The position numbers and the translations under genes are program-made. Positions 1-12,491 of a stretch of 64,000 nucleotides of DNA are shown here, piece after piece (within the stretch, counting starts at the first letter, position 1; every line of letters begins with the position of its first letter). The stretch covers positions 140,502 to 204,501 of the forward strand of contig JAREIK010000506.1 in the NCBI GenBank assembly GCA_029783825.1, in the 5' to 3' direction. The notes under the pieces were generated by a model, which ran no database searches, was not told the origin of the DNA, and worked only from the letters and a program-made list of their open reading frames with translations. Source of the DNA: Sapria himalayana (Eukaryota > Streptophyta > Magnoliopsida > Malpighiales > Rafflesiaceae).

Positions 1-1609
1 TCTTCCTTTTCTTTTTTTTCCTCTTCTACTTCTTCCTCTTATTCTTCTTACTCTTCTTTTTCTTACTATTCTTCTTTTTCCTCTTCGACTTCTTCCACTT
101 GTTCTCCATTTTCTTCCTCTTCTTCATTTTCTTCTTCTTTCTATTCTTCTTATTTTTTTTCAACTTCTTCCTCTTCTTTTTCTTCTTCATCTTCTTCTTC
201 TTTCTCTTCATCTTCTTCCTCTTCTTCTTATTCCTCTTCATCTTCTTCCTCTTCTTTTTCTTCCTTTTCTTCTTTGTCCTCTTCTTCTTCTTTCTCTTCT
301 TCTTCTTTCTAGTCTTCTTCTTTCTCTTCTTTTTTTTTCTCTTCTTCTTTTTCCACTTCATATTCTTCCTCTAAATCTTCTTCCACTTGTTCATCTTACT
401 CTTCTTCTTCTTCTTTCTCTTCTTCTTCTTTCTCTTCTTCTTCTTTTTCTTCTTATTTATCTTCTTCTACTTACTCTGTGTTTTCTTCCTCTTCTAATTC
501 TTCATCTTTTTCTCCTTTCTCTTCTATTTTCTCGGCTTTTTTTTCTTTTTTTTCTTCTGATTACTCCTTTTCTTCTTCCTCTTCTTTAATTTTATATTCT
601 TTTTCTTTCTCAACTTCTTCCTCCTCTTCTTTTTCTTCCTCTTCTTCTTCTTCCTCTTCATTTACTTCTTATTCTTCTTTCTCTTTTTCTTTCTATTTTA
701 CTTCTCCAACTTCTTTTTTCACTTCTTCTTCTTCTACTTCTTCTTCATCCTCTACTTATTCTTTATCTTCTTCTTCCACTTCTTCTTCCACTTCTTCTTC
801 TACATTTTCTTCTTTTTCCTCTTCTTATTTTTCTTCTTCTTCTTCTTTCTCTTCTTCTTCTTCCTCTTCTTTTTCTTCCTCTTCATCTTCTTCCTTGTCT
901 TCTTTTTCTTCCTATTTTTGTTATTCGCCTACTTCTTCTTCTTTTTCTTCTTCTTTTTCTTCTTCTTTTTAATTCTTATTCTTCTTCCTCTTCTTCTTGT
1001 TCCTTTTTCTTCTTCTTCCTCTTCTTCTTCTTCTTGCCCTTCTTCAATTTTCCTCTTCTTCTTCCTCTTTTTCTTCTTCCCATTCTTCTTCTTCCTCTTC
1101 TTATACTTCTTTCTTTTTTTTTCCTTTCCTCTTCTTTTTCCTATTCTTCTTATTTATCTTCTTTTTCCACCACTTCTTCTTTTTGCTTTTCTTATTCTTC
1201 CTCTTCTTCTTCTTCCTATTCTTCTTCCTATTCTTCTTTATATTCTTCTTCTTCCTCTTCTTATTCCTCCTCTTCTTCCTCTTCTTCTTCATCCACTTCT
1301 TCTTCTTCCTCTTCTTCTTCATCATTTTCTTCTCCTTCTTTTTCTTCTTCCTCTTCTTCTTCATCCTCTTATTCTTATTCCTCTTTTTTTTCTTCCACTT
1401 CTTCTTCTTCTTCTTCCTCTTTTTCTTCTTCTTCCTCTTCAATTTATTTCTCTTCTTCTTATTTTTCTTCCTATTCTTCATATTCCTCTTTTTGTTCTTC
1501 TTCTTATTATTCTTCTTTCTCTTCATCTTCCTCTTTTTCTTCTTTCTATTCTTCTTCGTCTAATTCTCTTTCCTCTCTTTTTAATCCTTTTCTTCGTCTT
1601 CTTATCCAG

Positions 1610-1643
<34 letters not shown>

Positions 1644-1754
1644 TTCTTATTCCTCTTCTTCTTCTTCCTCTTCTTCTTCTTCCTCTATTTCTTCTTCCTC
1701 TTCATCATCTTCAATTTTTTTTCTTTTGATTCTTCTTCTTGTTCTTGTTCTTTT

Positions 1755-1785
<31 letters not shown>

Positions 1786-3020
1786 TTCTTCCTATTCTCT
1801 TTCTTCCTATTGTTCTTTTTCCCCTTCTTCTTCTTCATCTTATCCTTCTCCCCCTTCTTCATCCACTTCTCTTCTTTTCTTCTTTTCATCATCATCTTCT
1901 TCCTCTTCTCTTGATCCTTTTATTTTTCTTTCTCTCTTATTCTACTACTTATTCTTCTTCATCTTCTTCTTCTTTTTCCTCTTCTTCATCTTCCTCTTCT
2001 TCTTCCTTCTCTTATTCTTCTTCCTTTTCTTCTTCTTACTCTACTTCTTCTTCCTCTTCTTCTTCATAGTCTTTTTCTTCTTCCTCTTCTTCTTCTTTAT
2101 CTTCTTCATCATAATCATCTTCTTCTTTCTTTAATTCTTCTTCCTAATATTATACTTGCTTTTCTACTTCTTCCTCTTCTTCATTTTTCTATTCTTCCTC
2201 TTCTTCTTCTTCCTCTTCTTTTTCCTCTTCTTCTTCCTCTTCTTCTTCTTCTTCTTTTTCTACATCTTCTTCTTCTTTTTCTTTGAAATCTTTTTCTTCT
2301 TTCTCTTATTCTTTTTCCGTTTCTTTTTCTTACTCTTCTTATTCTTTTGTTTCTTCTTCTTCCTCTACTTATTCTTATGCTTCTTCTTCTTACCCTTCAA
2401 CTTCTTCCTCTTCTCATTATTCCACTTCTTTTTCTTCCTCTTTTTCTTCTTCCCCTTCTTCATATTCCACTTCTTCTTCTTCCTCTTCTTATTCTTCCTC
2501 TTATTCTTCTTTCACTTCTTCTTCCTCTTCTTCTTTTCCTCTTCATCATCATCTTCTTCTTCTTCATCTTCCTCTAATTCTTCTTCCTCTTCTTCTTTTT
2601 TATTTTTCTTCCTCTTTTTCTTTTTCATCATCTTCTTCTACTCCCTCTTCTTCTTCTTCTTCTTCCTCTTTTTCTTCCACTTCTTCTTCTCCTTCTTCTT
2701 TTCCTTCTTCTTCTTCCTCTTCTTTTTCTTCCTTTTCTTTTTCTTCTTCCTCTTCTTTTTCTTCCTCTTCTTTTTCTTCTTCTTCTTCTTTTTCTTCTTC
2801 TTCTTCTTCTTCTTCTTGGTCTTTTCTTTTTCCAAATCTTCTTCTTTCTCTTTTTCTTTTTCAACTTCTTCTTCTTCCACTTCTACTTCCTCTTCTTCTT
2901 CTTCTTCAACGGCCTCTTCTTCCACTTCTTTTTCTTCTTATCCTTTTTCTTCTTCCAATTCTTCTTCTTCACTTCTTTTTCTTCCACATCTTTTTCTACT
3001 TCTTTTTCTTCTTCTTCTTC

Positions 3021-3110
3021 TACTTCTTCTTCTTCCTCTTCTTCTACTTACCCTTCTTCTTCTTCCTCTTCTTCTTCTTACCCTTCTTCTTCTTCCTCTT
3101 CTTCTTCTTA
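3021..3110. repeat. 30-bp higher-order unit, three copies
   Basis: Three consecutive 30-base units (3021-3050, 3051-3080, 3081-3110) share a core of four TTC triplets, CCTC and further TTC triplets ending in TTA. The second and third copies are identical to each other. This local homogeneity within a degenerate array suggests recent local duplication. Confidence 0.8.
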
Positions 3111-3381
3111 CCATTATTCTTCTTCTTACCCTTCTTCTTTATTCTCTTCTTCTTCTTCCCATTATTCTTCATCTTTTTCTTCTTCTTCCTCTTCTTCTTC
3201 CTCTTCTATTTCTTCTTATTCTTCTTCTTCCTCTTCTTCTTCTTCCCTTCTTCTTCTTCCTCTTCTTCATCTTTCTTTTCTTCTTCTTTCTCTTCTTCTT
3301 CTTCCTTTTATTCTTTTTTCACTTCTTCTTCTTCCTTTTGTTATTCTTATTCCTCTTCTTCTTCTTCCTCTTCTTTTTTTC

Positions 3382-3420
<39 letters not shown>

Positions 3421-4298
3421 AATTCTTTTTCTTCTTTTTCTTCTTACTCTTTGTCTTATTCCTCTTCTTCTGCTTCCTCTTCTTCTAATTCCACTTCTTC
3501 TTCTCTCTCTTCTTCTTTTTCCTCTTCTTCTTCCTCATCTTCTTCTTCCTCTTCTCCCTCTTCCACTTCTTCTATTTCATCTTCTTCGTCTTCCTCTACT
3601 TCTTCTTTCTCTTTTTTTTCTTCTTCTTTTTCTTCCTATTATTATTCTTCTTCTTTCTCTTCATCTTCTTCCTCTTAATCTTATTCCACTTCTTCTACTT
3701 CCTCTTTCTCTTATTCCATTTCTTCTTATACCTCTTTTCTTATTCTTATTCTTCTTATTCCTCTTCTTCTATTTCTCTTCTTCTTCTTCTTCTTCCTCTT
3801 CTTCCTCTTCCACTTTCTATTCTTCCTCTTCTTCTTCTTCCTCTTCTTTTTTTCTACTTCTTCTTATTCATCTTCTTCTTCTTCCTCTACTTCTTCTTCC
3901 TCTTCTTTTTTCTTCTTCTTCTATTTCTTCCTATTCTTCTTCTAATTTATATTAATATTCTTCATCTTCTTCCTCTTCTTCTTCTTCCACTTATTCTTCT
4001 TCTCTTCTTCTTATTACATTTCGTCTTCTACCTCTTTTTCTTCATCTTATTCTTCTTCTTCCAGTTCTTCTGCCTCTTCTTCTTCCTCTTCTTCTACTTC
4101 TTCCTCGTCTTATTGTTCTTCTTCCTCTTCTTCTTTCTTTTCTTATTCTTCCTCTTTGACTTCTTTCTTTTCTTTTTCTTTCTCTTCTCCTTCTTCCTTT
4201 TCTTCTTCTTCGTTTTTTTCTTCTTCCTCTTCTCTTTCTTCCATTTCTTCTCTTCCTCTTCTTCTTCTCTTCTTCTTCTTTTCTCCTCTTCTTCTTTA

Positions 4299-4330
<32 letters not shown>

Positions 4331-4784
4331 TTTTTCTTCTACCTATTCTTCTTCTTTATCTTCTTCTTCTTCTTTATCTTCTTATTCTTCCTTTTTTTCT
4401 TCTTCTTCTTCTTTCCTCTTCTTCTTACTCAGCTTCTTTTACTTCCTCTTCTTCTTCTTCCTCTTCTACTTCTTTCTTATCTTCTACTTCTTCTTCTCCT
4501 ACTTCCTCTTTTCATCTTCCTATTCTTCTTCTACCTCTACTTCTTCTTCCTCTTCTTTTTCTTCCTCTTCTTTTTATTCCTCTTCTCCTTCTTCCTCTTC
4601 TCTGTCTTATTCTTCTTCTTCTTCCAATTCTTCTTCTTCCTATTCTTCTTCTTCCTCTTCTTCTTCCACTTCTTCTTTCTCTTCTTTTTCTTTCTTTTCT
4701 TATTACACTTATTCTTCTTCTTCTTCTTCTTCTTCTTCTTTTTCTTCTTCTTCTTCTTATTCCTCTTCTTCTTCTTTCTCTTCT

Positions 4785-4894
<110 letters not shown>

Positions 4895-5160
4895 TTTCTC
4901 TTCAATTTCTTCCTTTTATTCTTCTTCCTCTTCTCCTTATTTCTATTTTTATTCTTTATCTTCCTCTTTTTCTTCTTCCTCTTCTTATTCTTCTGCTTCT
5001 TCTTCTTTCTTTTCTTCTTCTTATTCTTCTTCTACTTTCTTTTTTCTTCTTTTCTCTTCTTCTTCTTCCTCCTCTTCCTTTACTTCTTCTTCCTCTTTTT
5101 TTTCTTTTTCCTCTTCCTCTTCTTCTTCTTCCATTTCTTCTTCTTCTTCCTCTTGTTCAT

Positions 5161-5551
5161 ATTCTTTTTTATGGTTTGTTTTATTAACATTAACCCGCTC
5201 TTTTGGCATAGAAATACCATTTTTAAAAACTACTTCTCTTCCTTCACAATACCCTTTTACAACCTCATTTATACATCATACTACCATGACACTTAAAAAC
5301 ATTCAAAAACTTAACATTTTATACAAAGCATTAAAATCTTCTTCAACCTCTCTAGCTCTTATCTTGCTTGACATTGTATTCTTTTAACCTTTTTCTCTAG
5401 TTTGCATTACCTCCATTATGCACCTCTCTCAGTGCATGAATTTTAGCTGCCTTGCCGCTTGCTTCTGTTCCTCTTCTCCTGTTCTACCTCCTCTTTCCAT
5501 TGTTTTGCTTCTCCTATTTTGCATAAGACCAAGTACAAGCCCACACCATTT
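5161..5551 (-). mobile_element. LINE-2 distal 3' UTR and tail
   Basis: The piece of LINE-2 stranded on the far side of LINE-1. Read on the minus strand it ends GTTAATAAAACAAACC, then AAAAAAG, then GAA-rich sequence that merges into the 5-kb array. The corresponding end of LINE-1 is AATTAATAAACAAAC followed by A(9). Open frames seen here, such as 5418-5609, are not conserved and are not taken as genes. Confidence 0.85.
5537..5551. repeat. Left target-site duplication of LINE-1
   Basis: AAGCCCACACCATTT here is repeated exactly at 12492-12506, just after the poly(A) tail of LINE-1. Fifteen bases is a typical length for LINE target-primed insertion. The first one or two A residues could instead belong to the tail. 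Confidence 0.93.
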
Positions 5552-5671
5552 TTGTGCTTCTGTTTTGCTTCTATTCCTATTTTGCTTCTCCATTATGGTC
5601 ATAGTTTGACTACGCCGAGGCGCTCTTGTTCTTAAAGAAAGCTCGTTCTTAGAGAGGGATTCACCATTTTT

Positions 5672-7122
5672 GTGCAATTTGAGCTCAATCTTAAGACAAA
5701 ATGGATAATTCGGATATATTATTCAACAAAAAAATCATTCAATTCCATTTCTAAGGAGACCGCGCTCTTGTTCCCGTGTTTTGATGCTAAAGAGGTGTCG
5801 CCTTCATTGTTGTTTACAGAGGCAGAATTCGCGAAACTTGCCGAACCCTTCAAGCTTACATTAATCGGCAAGTTTTCGCATGGTAAGCCGAGTTATGAAG
5901 AGATTTATGCATTCATTGTGGCGTTAAAGCTTAAGCAAGTGGTAAAAATCACCATCTTTGATGGGAGACATGTTCTCTTCTAGTTCAAGGAGGAAGACGA
6001 TTTTCTTAGGCTCTGGATGAGAGGGTAGTGGATAATTTCTGGTTTTCCTATGCGCATCCTCAAGTGGACGCCAGAATTTTCACCAAACCAAGAATCTGCC
6101 CAAGCCCTGGTATGGTTCTCTCTACCAAAGCTCCCCATACACTTGTTTAGCAAGCATTTCCTACACTCCATTGCTCTCTGTTTAGGCAAGCCGTAGCTTA
6201 TTGATGAAGCCACAACATATATGACAAGGCCAAGTATGGCCAGAATACTTATTGAAATTAATTGTAATCTTCCTCTACCAAAAAAAATATGGGTTGGTAA
6301 AGACCTTGACCATGGATTCTGGAAAGAAATACTTCCAGAATCAACCCCTTGTTATTGTCAAAAATGCTTCAAAATGGGACACGCAAAGGAAGATTGCATG
6401 GCACCCGATGGAAGAAGGAAGGAGGACAAGGCATGGGTAAGAAAGGATAACAATAAGGGAGAAGGAGAAAGGAGGCAGGAGGGCAAAGAAAAAATAGCGA
6501 AAGGGGTACATGAGAGAGAAATAGAGATTAGAGGTGAGGGAGAAAAGAGTAAGGAGAAAGAAATAGAAGAGGGAAAAATAGAGGATGTTAGGAAGGAAGG
6601 GGAGGAAATAGGAAGGGTAGGAAGAGGAGAGGGAGGATAGAGGAGGTAAACTTAAATAAGGATAGGATGGAGGATATTAATAAATGGCTAGAGGGTATTC
6701 CGATTGAAGGGATGGAAAAAGTAGAGAGGGAAAGTATAGAGATTAGGAGGAAAAGAAAGAAGAAACAATTACAAAAAAGCATAGAGCAGCACAACTGGGA
6801 AGTGGATGATCTGCTGTTAGAAGAGGAAATAGATTCAAAAGGCTAGCCAAGGGCCAGGAGTTTTAATGAAAATCAACAGGTGGATTTCAATGCATCATTT
6901 GAGGGTATGGGAAAGCAAACAGCCAGGAATATGCCTAATAGCAAAGAAAGAGCAATGGAAGAAATAAAATCTTTAGAAAGAAGTTTAGAAAAGTTATATA
7001 GAAGAAAGAAGGTAGAACAAGTTCCACCGACTGCTAACAAGTCGCAAAGAAATAGGAAAAAATATTTAAACATGAAATATGATTCAAAATGTATAACTAG
7101 GGCCCGAGCAAAATACACTTAA
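5672..7122 (+). pseudogene. LINE-1 ORF1: DUF4283 plus CCHC zinc-knuckle RNA-binding protein (broken)
   Basis: ORF1 of plant L1 elements encodes a nucleic-acid-binding chaperone that coats the LINE RNA. Frame 5672-6640 begins MQFEL and shows a DUF4283-like segment, with GKFSHG near residue 70 and then an FLRLW..G.W pattern ending in KWTPE. A zinc knuckle C-x2-C-x4-H-x4-C (CQKCFKMGHAKEDC) follows at about 6358-6400. A highly charged Lys/Glu/Arg region comes next. After about 6630 the frame shifts and continues to a TAA at 7120-7122, ending in the tail motif SKCITRARAK. In-frame stops occur at 5981, about 6028, about 6191 and 6844; several replace residues present in LINE-2. ORF2 starts one base after the stop, suggesting coupled reinitiation. 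The first ATG is a guess. Confidence 0.88.
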
Positions 7123-7123
7123 A

Positions 7124-10100
7124 ATGAATAGCCTATTCTGGAACATAAGAGGAGTAGCCAATACTCCCACAATAAATAGAATTAGAAACTTAATTAAAAT
7201 TCATAAAATTAAAATTATCACACTAGCTGAACCAATGGTAGATAAAAGCCAAATTGATATATATAAAATGAAAATAGGCTTTCATAAGGCATTTTCGAAT
7301 CAAAAGGGTAAATTAAGGGTTATGTGGAATAATTCAATGGATATTGAAATAGTAAAAGAACACGACCAAATAATTAGTTTTAAAATAGGTAAGAATACAG
7401 AGACTATCTACTCGATAGTTTATGCTAGCAATGGCAAAGAAGATAGGAAAACATTCTGGAAAGAGCTGGTTATAATAGAAGCGAGAAAATCCCCGTGGAT
7501 TATGGGAGGGGATTTCAATGTTATTAGGAGCATTACCAAGAAAAGGGGAGGCAGGCCACCTGATCCGGTAGTAATAGCTCAATTTAATGAGGCAATTGCT
7601 AGTGCAAGATTAATAGAGACAAAATACCTAGGTTCAAAATTCACTTGGTGCAACGGGTGGAAGAAAAGAGGAGCAATCTGGTTGAGACTAGACCGAGTAC
7701 TAGTTAATGCGAAATGGCTAGATAAAATGGGGGAGATTAAAGTCCGACACTTAAGTAGAACTTGCTCAAATCATAGCCCGCTCTTGATTACCCATCAAAA
7801 AAGGAACATGAAATGGAAAGGATTTATCTTCCAAAATATGTGGGGAATGCACAAGGATTTTGAGATAATAGTAAGAAACTCATGGGAAAAACTGGCATCA
7901 GGTAACCCCATACAGATACTAGGAAAAAAATTGAGGGAGTTATGTCAGGCACTAAATAAGTGGAATAATGAGGTATTTGGTAACATAGTTGGAAAAATTC
8001 AAGAAGCAGAGCAGAAGGTAACAACCTTAGAAATAGAATATGAAAATAAGCGGGATGATAAAACTAGAATAAAAGTCAGCAAATCTAAAGCAGAACTAAG
8101 GCTTAGAATGCACATGGAAGAGGTCTTCTGGAAGCAGAGGGCTAAAATAAAATGGTTGAAAGATGGAGACAAGAACACGAAGTTTTTTAATACAATAGTG
8201 AAAATCAAAAATCAAAAATCAAAAATTGAGAATTAAAGGTCTTAAAAAAGCTAATGGTGAGTGGATAGAAAAAGAAGAAGATGTCAAGAAAGAAATAGAA
8301 GAATTCTTTAAAGATCTTCTATGTGGGGCAAAACCAGATAGAAATCAGTCTCTAATGGGAAATATAGGAAGAACTATTACAAAAACAGATAATAAAATGC
8401 TAGCAGAAATACCAACGGAAGAAGAAGTGAAGGAAGCAGTTTTTAATGCAAATAAGGACAGTTCTACTGGACCTGATGGTTGGAACATTGGGTTCTTTCA
8501 AAAATGTTGGCCCATAATTAAAAAAGAATTGGTAGCAGCCATTACCTGGATCTTTGTAGGCGCGGAAATTCCAAAAACATGGGTCAGCTCACACATAGTA
8601 TTGTTCCCCAAGAAGGCCAGCCCGCAACAAGCAGAAGATTACAGACCAATTAGTCTATGTAATTCTATTTATAAAATTTTAGCAAAAATCTTACAGAATA
8701 GACTAAGCAGGATACTCCCAAAAATTATTTCACCAGAACATGCAGGTTTTATTAAAAATAGATTGATGATGGAAAATATTAATCTTGCATCGGAAATGAT
8801 TAGAGATATAAGAGCTAAGGCGAGAGGTCATAATGTCATTATGAAGCTCGACCTTTCAAAAGCGTTTGACAGGGTTGAATGGGACATATTATGTTACCTC
8901 ATGAGAAAAATGAGGTTTTTAGAATTTTGGATAGACATCATGTACAGATGCATATCTAGTGCCTGGGTTAAAATACTCATAAACGGGCAATGAAGAGAAG
9001 AGTTCAAGGCCACTAGAGGGCTCAGACAAGGGGACTCGTTATCCCTTCTCTATTCAATATATATTTAGAACTATTCATAAAAAACTTAAAGGAGCATGTT
9101 GTAAATGGTAGTATACTACCATATAAACAGCCTAGAAACACCCGGTTAGTATGCTGCTTGGCATATGCAGACGATTTAATTATATTTATGAATGTCAGTA
9201 GTAAGTCGATGTAGAATCTAATGAGTTTATTGCAGTTACTGGAGGAAGAATCAGGTCAAATGTTAAATAAGAATAAATGTCAATTTATGTTAGCGAAAAA
9301 AGCATCAGAGATTACGGAGCAAAGGGTTAAAAGAATTACTAGTTTTGCACAGTGAAAAGAAGCCATAGTGTACCTAGGATGCCCGATTTATGAAGGAAGA
9401 TTAAAGGAAAAGCATGTATCCTTCTTAATGGATAAGATAAGACAGAAAATTGCCGGATGGAAAGAGGGCCTTTTAAACATGCCATGAAGAATAACTCTTA
9501 TAACCCATGTGCTACAAGGATCATTAGCTCATATCTTAATGACTACACAGCCACCAAAAAGTATGGTTAAAAAACTAGAAATGCAAATAGCTAACTTTTT
9601 ATGGGGAAAAAAAGATGGCAAAAATAAGTTGCACTAGAAAAAATGGAGAGACCTATGCTATCCAAAAGAGGAAGTAGGATTAGGATTCACCAACTTAAAT
9701 GATATAGGCAAAGCTTGGGCATGTAAAAACTAGTTGAGACTAAAAGAAAATGAAAGTCTCTAGGCATCATACATAAAGGCTAAATATGATTTAAGTAATA
9801 AAGAATTTAAAGATCCAAAGAAAGCTTCCAGAAGTTGGAAATTGATGAGAAAATACCATAAAATAATAGAAAGACATACCATTTTAACTAAAAGTTGGTG
9901 GAAATGGACATTAGACCCGTAAGATAATTTCTCTCTAAAAAGTGTCGAGGAGTTGGTTAGATGTAAAAGACCGCCTCTTTCAAAGGGAGGCTGGATAAAG
10001 GATTTGCTTTAAAAAACAAATGTGTTTATGTGGAAATTATTAACCAACATCGTCCCAGTAGCTGAAAACATTCAGAGAAAAGGTATAAATTAGCATCTAG

Positions 10101-11025
10101 ATGTGAATGTTGCTATCAAGCGATAGAAAACGTGGATCATCTGTTTTCTAAGGGCAAGATTGCAAAAAAAGTATGGAACATATTGGAAACTAAAGCAGAA
10201 ATTGGAAAAAGTACATAGAGTTTTAGAAAGAGATTAGAATTCTGGTCAAAAAAGCAAACAAAGAATAAAATTTTAAAATAGTTAAGGAATTATATCATGC
10301 ACATAGCTGTCTGGTGCATATGGAAAGCGAGGAACAAAAGTAGACTTGATAAAGTTAAAATGAACGATGTGGCTATTTTAGAAGAGATCAAAAAAGAAAT
10401 TGCATTTATTTCTGCCTACAATCTGATTAAACTGAGAAGTACGGAAATAGATAAAGAAACAAAGAATGTATGGAACTTAAATATAGCAGCAAGGCAAGCT
10501 CCAATTATTAAGATAGTCAGCTGGAATAAACCAATACATGGAGGTTTAGTGCTAAATACAGATGGCAGCTTTAAGAGGGAAATGTGAGAGGCAGGTGGAG
10601 GAGGAGCCATAAGAAACAAGGAGGGTCAAGTATTGAAAGCTTTTTCATCAAGAAATATAGATTCCTCGGTGCTTCATGCAGAGATTTTGGCCCTGCAAAA
10701 GGGCCTAAAAATTTGCAAAGAAAATAATTATCTATATATACAAGCACAAGTTGACTCGGAATTATTAGTACAACTAATTCAAAATAAGACATATTTATGG
10801 GAATACGAAGAAGACATTGATGATATTAAAAAAGTTTTAAAATAATTAAAAGGTGAAATAAAGCACATTTATAGAGAGGTTAATAATTTGGCGGATAAAC
10901 TAGCCGGAGAAGGAATGAGAATTGGCCTCCAAGAAATTGAGGGAGATAGTATACCTGAAAGGTTTAAAGGATTAATAGAATTAGATAAAATTGGCTTCCC
11001 ATATATTAGGACTCAAAAAAAATAA
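7124..11025 (+). pseudogene. LINE-1 ORF2: endonuclease, reverse transcriptase, RNase H polyprotein (broken)
   Basis: ORF2 carries out target-primed reverse transcription. The APE-type endonuclease occupies about 7124-7850 (WNIRGVAN at the start, GGDFNVIRS near 7505, RLDRVLVN near 7690). The conserved SDH motif reads SNH near 7770, so endonuclease activity is doubtful. A frameshift falls at 8201-8226 in a tandem AAAAATC repeat. RT runs from about 8430: YRPISLCN, KLDLSKAFDRVEWD, RGLRQGD, and YADD at 9164-9175. A stop at 8991-8993 and several later TAG, TGA and TAA codons follow. The zinc-binding region (C-E-C-C) is near 10110. RNase H (about 10530-10930) keeps NTDGS, HAEILAL, QVDSELL and NLAD, so all four acidic positions remain. 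The natural stop is TAA at 11023-11025, after YIRTQKK. Confidence 0.93.
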
Positions 11026-12491
11026 AACCAAATTATTCTAATAATATATAGCCTAGGAGGAACATGAACAAATTAAACAAATTAGTAATAAAGAGGTAGT
11101 TATAATAGAAAGAATTAATATGTGTTTAGGTGCGGAGAGAGGGGATACTGAATATGTTAAGGACTCTATGACAGAAAAATTAAAAGGGCTAGTGAGATTA
11201 GATATGAAGGCCCTCTATTACTTGAGAGTTAGAAAGGGTAGAATTGGAGTGAGAAATAAAAATAGGAGTTTGGTCTAATGATAAAGGTAAGATATTATAA
11301 GGAATGAAGGTAATTTTTAATGTAGGGGAACTTCTGTCTCTACATTGGAATTTATGCTTAGAAGGGACACAAGGAGGGAGGTAGTAAAAGAATGTATATT
11401 TCTCTCTATTTTCACTGTTTTTTTAGCAGCGCATGGCTTCGTCAGGGGGGCAGAAAACTCTGGTCTGCAATGAGTGCTGGCAGTCTGAATTAGTCGCTTT
11501 TCTCCCTGATCCTGAGGGGATAATTTTATGATGGGAAAATCGGTAGGGCTTGGTTGATTTAGATTGTGGTTAGGTTAGATTGCCTTATTTTATAGGTTCG
11601 AAGGAAACCTCACACAGTCTCTTTGAGGTTTCATGAATAGGAGTAAAGCTGGACAAAGCATCATTTTATCCTAATTTCTGTTACTATTTTTTTTTGCCTG
11701 CTGTAGTGCTGGGAGTCTGTAATAAGTGTCATGGTCTGTTGTGTTAATGCTGTTAAGAAGTCAGATGTGTTAATAAAGTTGATGTAGTGCTGTTATTATA
11801 TTCCGGAAGTCTGTAATTGCTGGTTGGTGGTGTCATTGGTCAGTAACAATCATGCATTAGCTAAATAGGAAAGTGGAATGAAGTTTCAAGGATCTACATG
11901 GAAAAGAGGAGATGAAGATAAGTGAGCATCGAGACTGCTCAACATAAAGAGACAGAGATTATTGGGTCATAAGGCTGCAGGTAGTATGAAGCAATAATAC
12001 AAGCCAAGCAAGGAGGAAGAATTCTTGTTAATAAGTAATTTGAAATGTATAAGGGCAATGAGGGAATCGGGTATCTTAATGATGAGGATATGATGCACTT
12101 GATCCCATGCAGGTTAGCCAAAGGCTTGTAACAGATCATATATGAGATGTAAGAGGTCGAATAGCAAATTAAGGGAGGACCAAAAAGCGTGAAAGAATCT
12201 TTCAAACAAACCCAAGGAAGGAAAGGCTACCTCAAAGCCTTCAATGAAAAAGGGAGAAAGGCTTCCTCAAATCATCAAAGAATAAATAGAGGAGCTTAAT
12301 GATTATATAAGTCATTATTGAGCTAGGACAAATTAAAGTATAATCTATTTTATGTAAAACAAAATCATTCTATATAGTTTCTAGAGGTTGAAAATGGGTG
12401 TAAAAGGGGAAAATGGTAGTAATAGCTTGCAAAAAAGGTATTCATCCGCCAAAAGAGAGTGCTAAAATTAATAAACAAACTTTCAAAAAAA
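11026..12491 (+). other. LINE-1 3' UTR with poly(A) tail
   Basis: Purine-rich non-coding sequence between the ORF2 stop and the target duplication. It ends AATTAATAAACAAAC, TTTC, then A(9). Degenerate copies of an AGTCTGTAAT motif recur at about 11479, 11708 and 11803. No open frame here looks real; the minus-strand frame at 11939-12205 is not conserved in LINE-2. Confidence 0.8.

Larger units (their letters stand above)
5552..12491 (+). mobile_element. LINE-1, full-length-looking L1-type retrotransposon nested in LINE-2
   Basis: A 6.94-kb plus-strand LINE bounded by a 15-bp target duplication and ending in a short A run (12485-12493). It carries a 5' UTR (5552-5671), ORF1 (5672-7122), ORF2 (7124-11025) and a 1.47-kb 3' UTR. 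It sits antisense inside the 3' UTR of LINE-2, so it inserted later. Both ORFs are broken by stops and frameshifts. The reverse-transcriptase YADD motif survives, but the endonuclease SDH motif reads SNH. The 3' UTR repeats a motif like GGGAGTCTGTAATAAG (11711-11726, degenerate near 11479 and 11803) that is also present in LINE-2. Confidence 0.93.

Noticed and set aside
6588..7118. Minus-strand hydrophobic frames opposite LINE-1 ORF1
   Set aside because: Antisense shadows of the Lys/Glu-rich ORF1 region.
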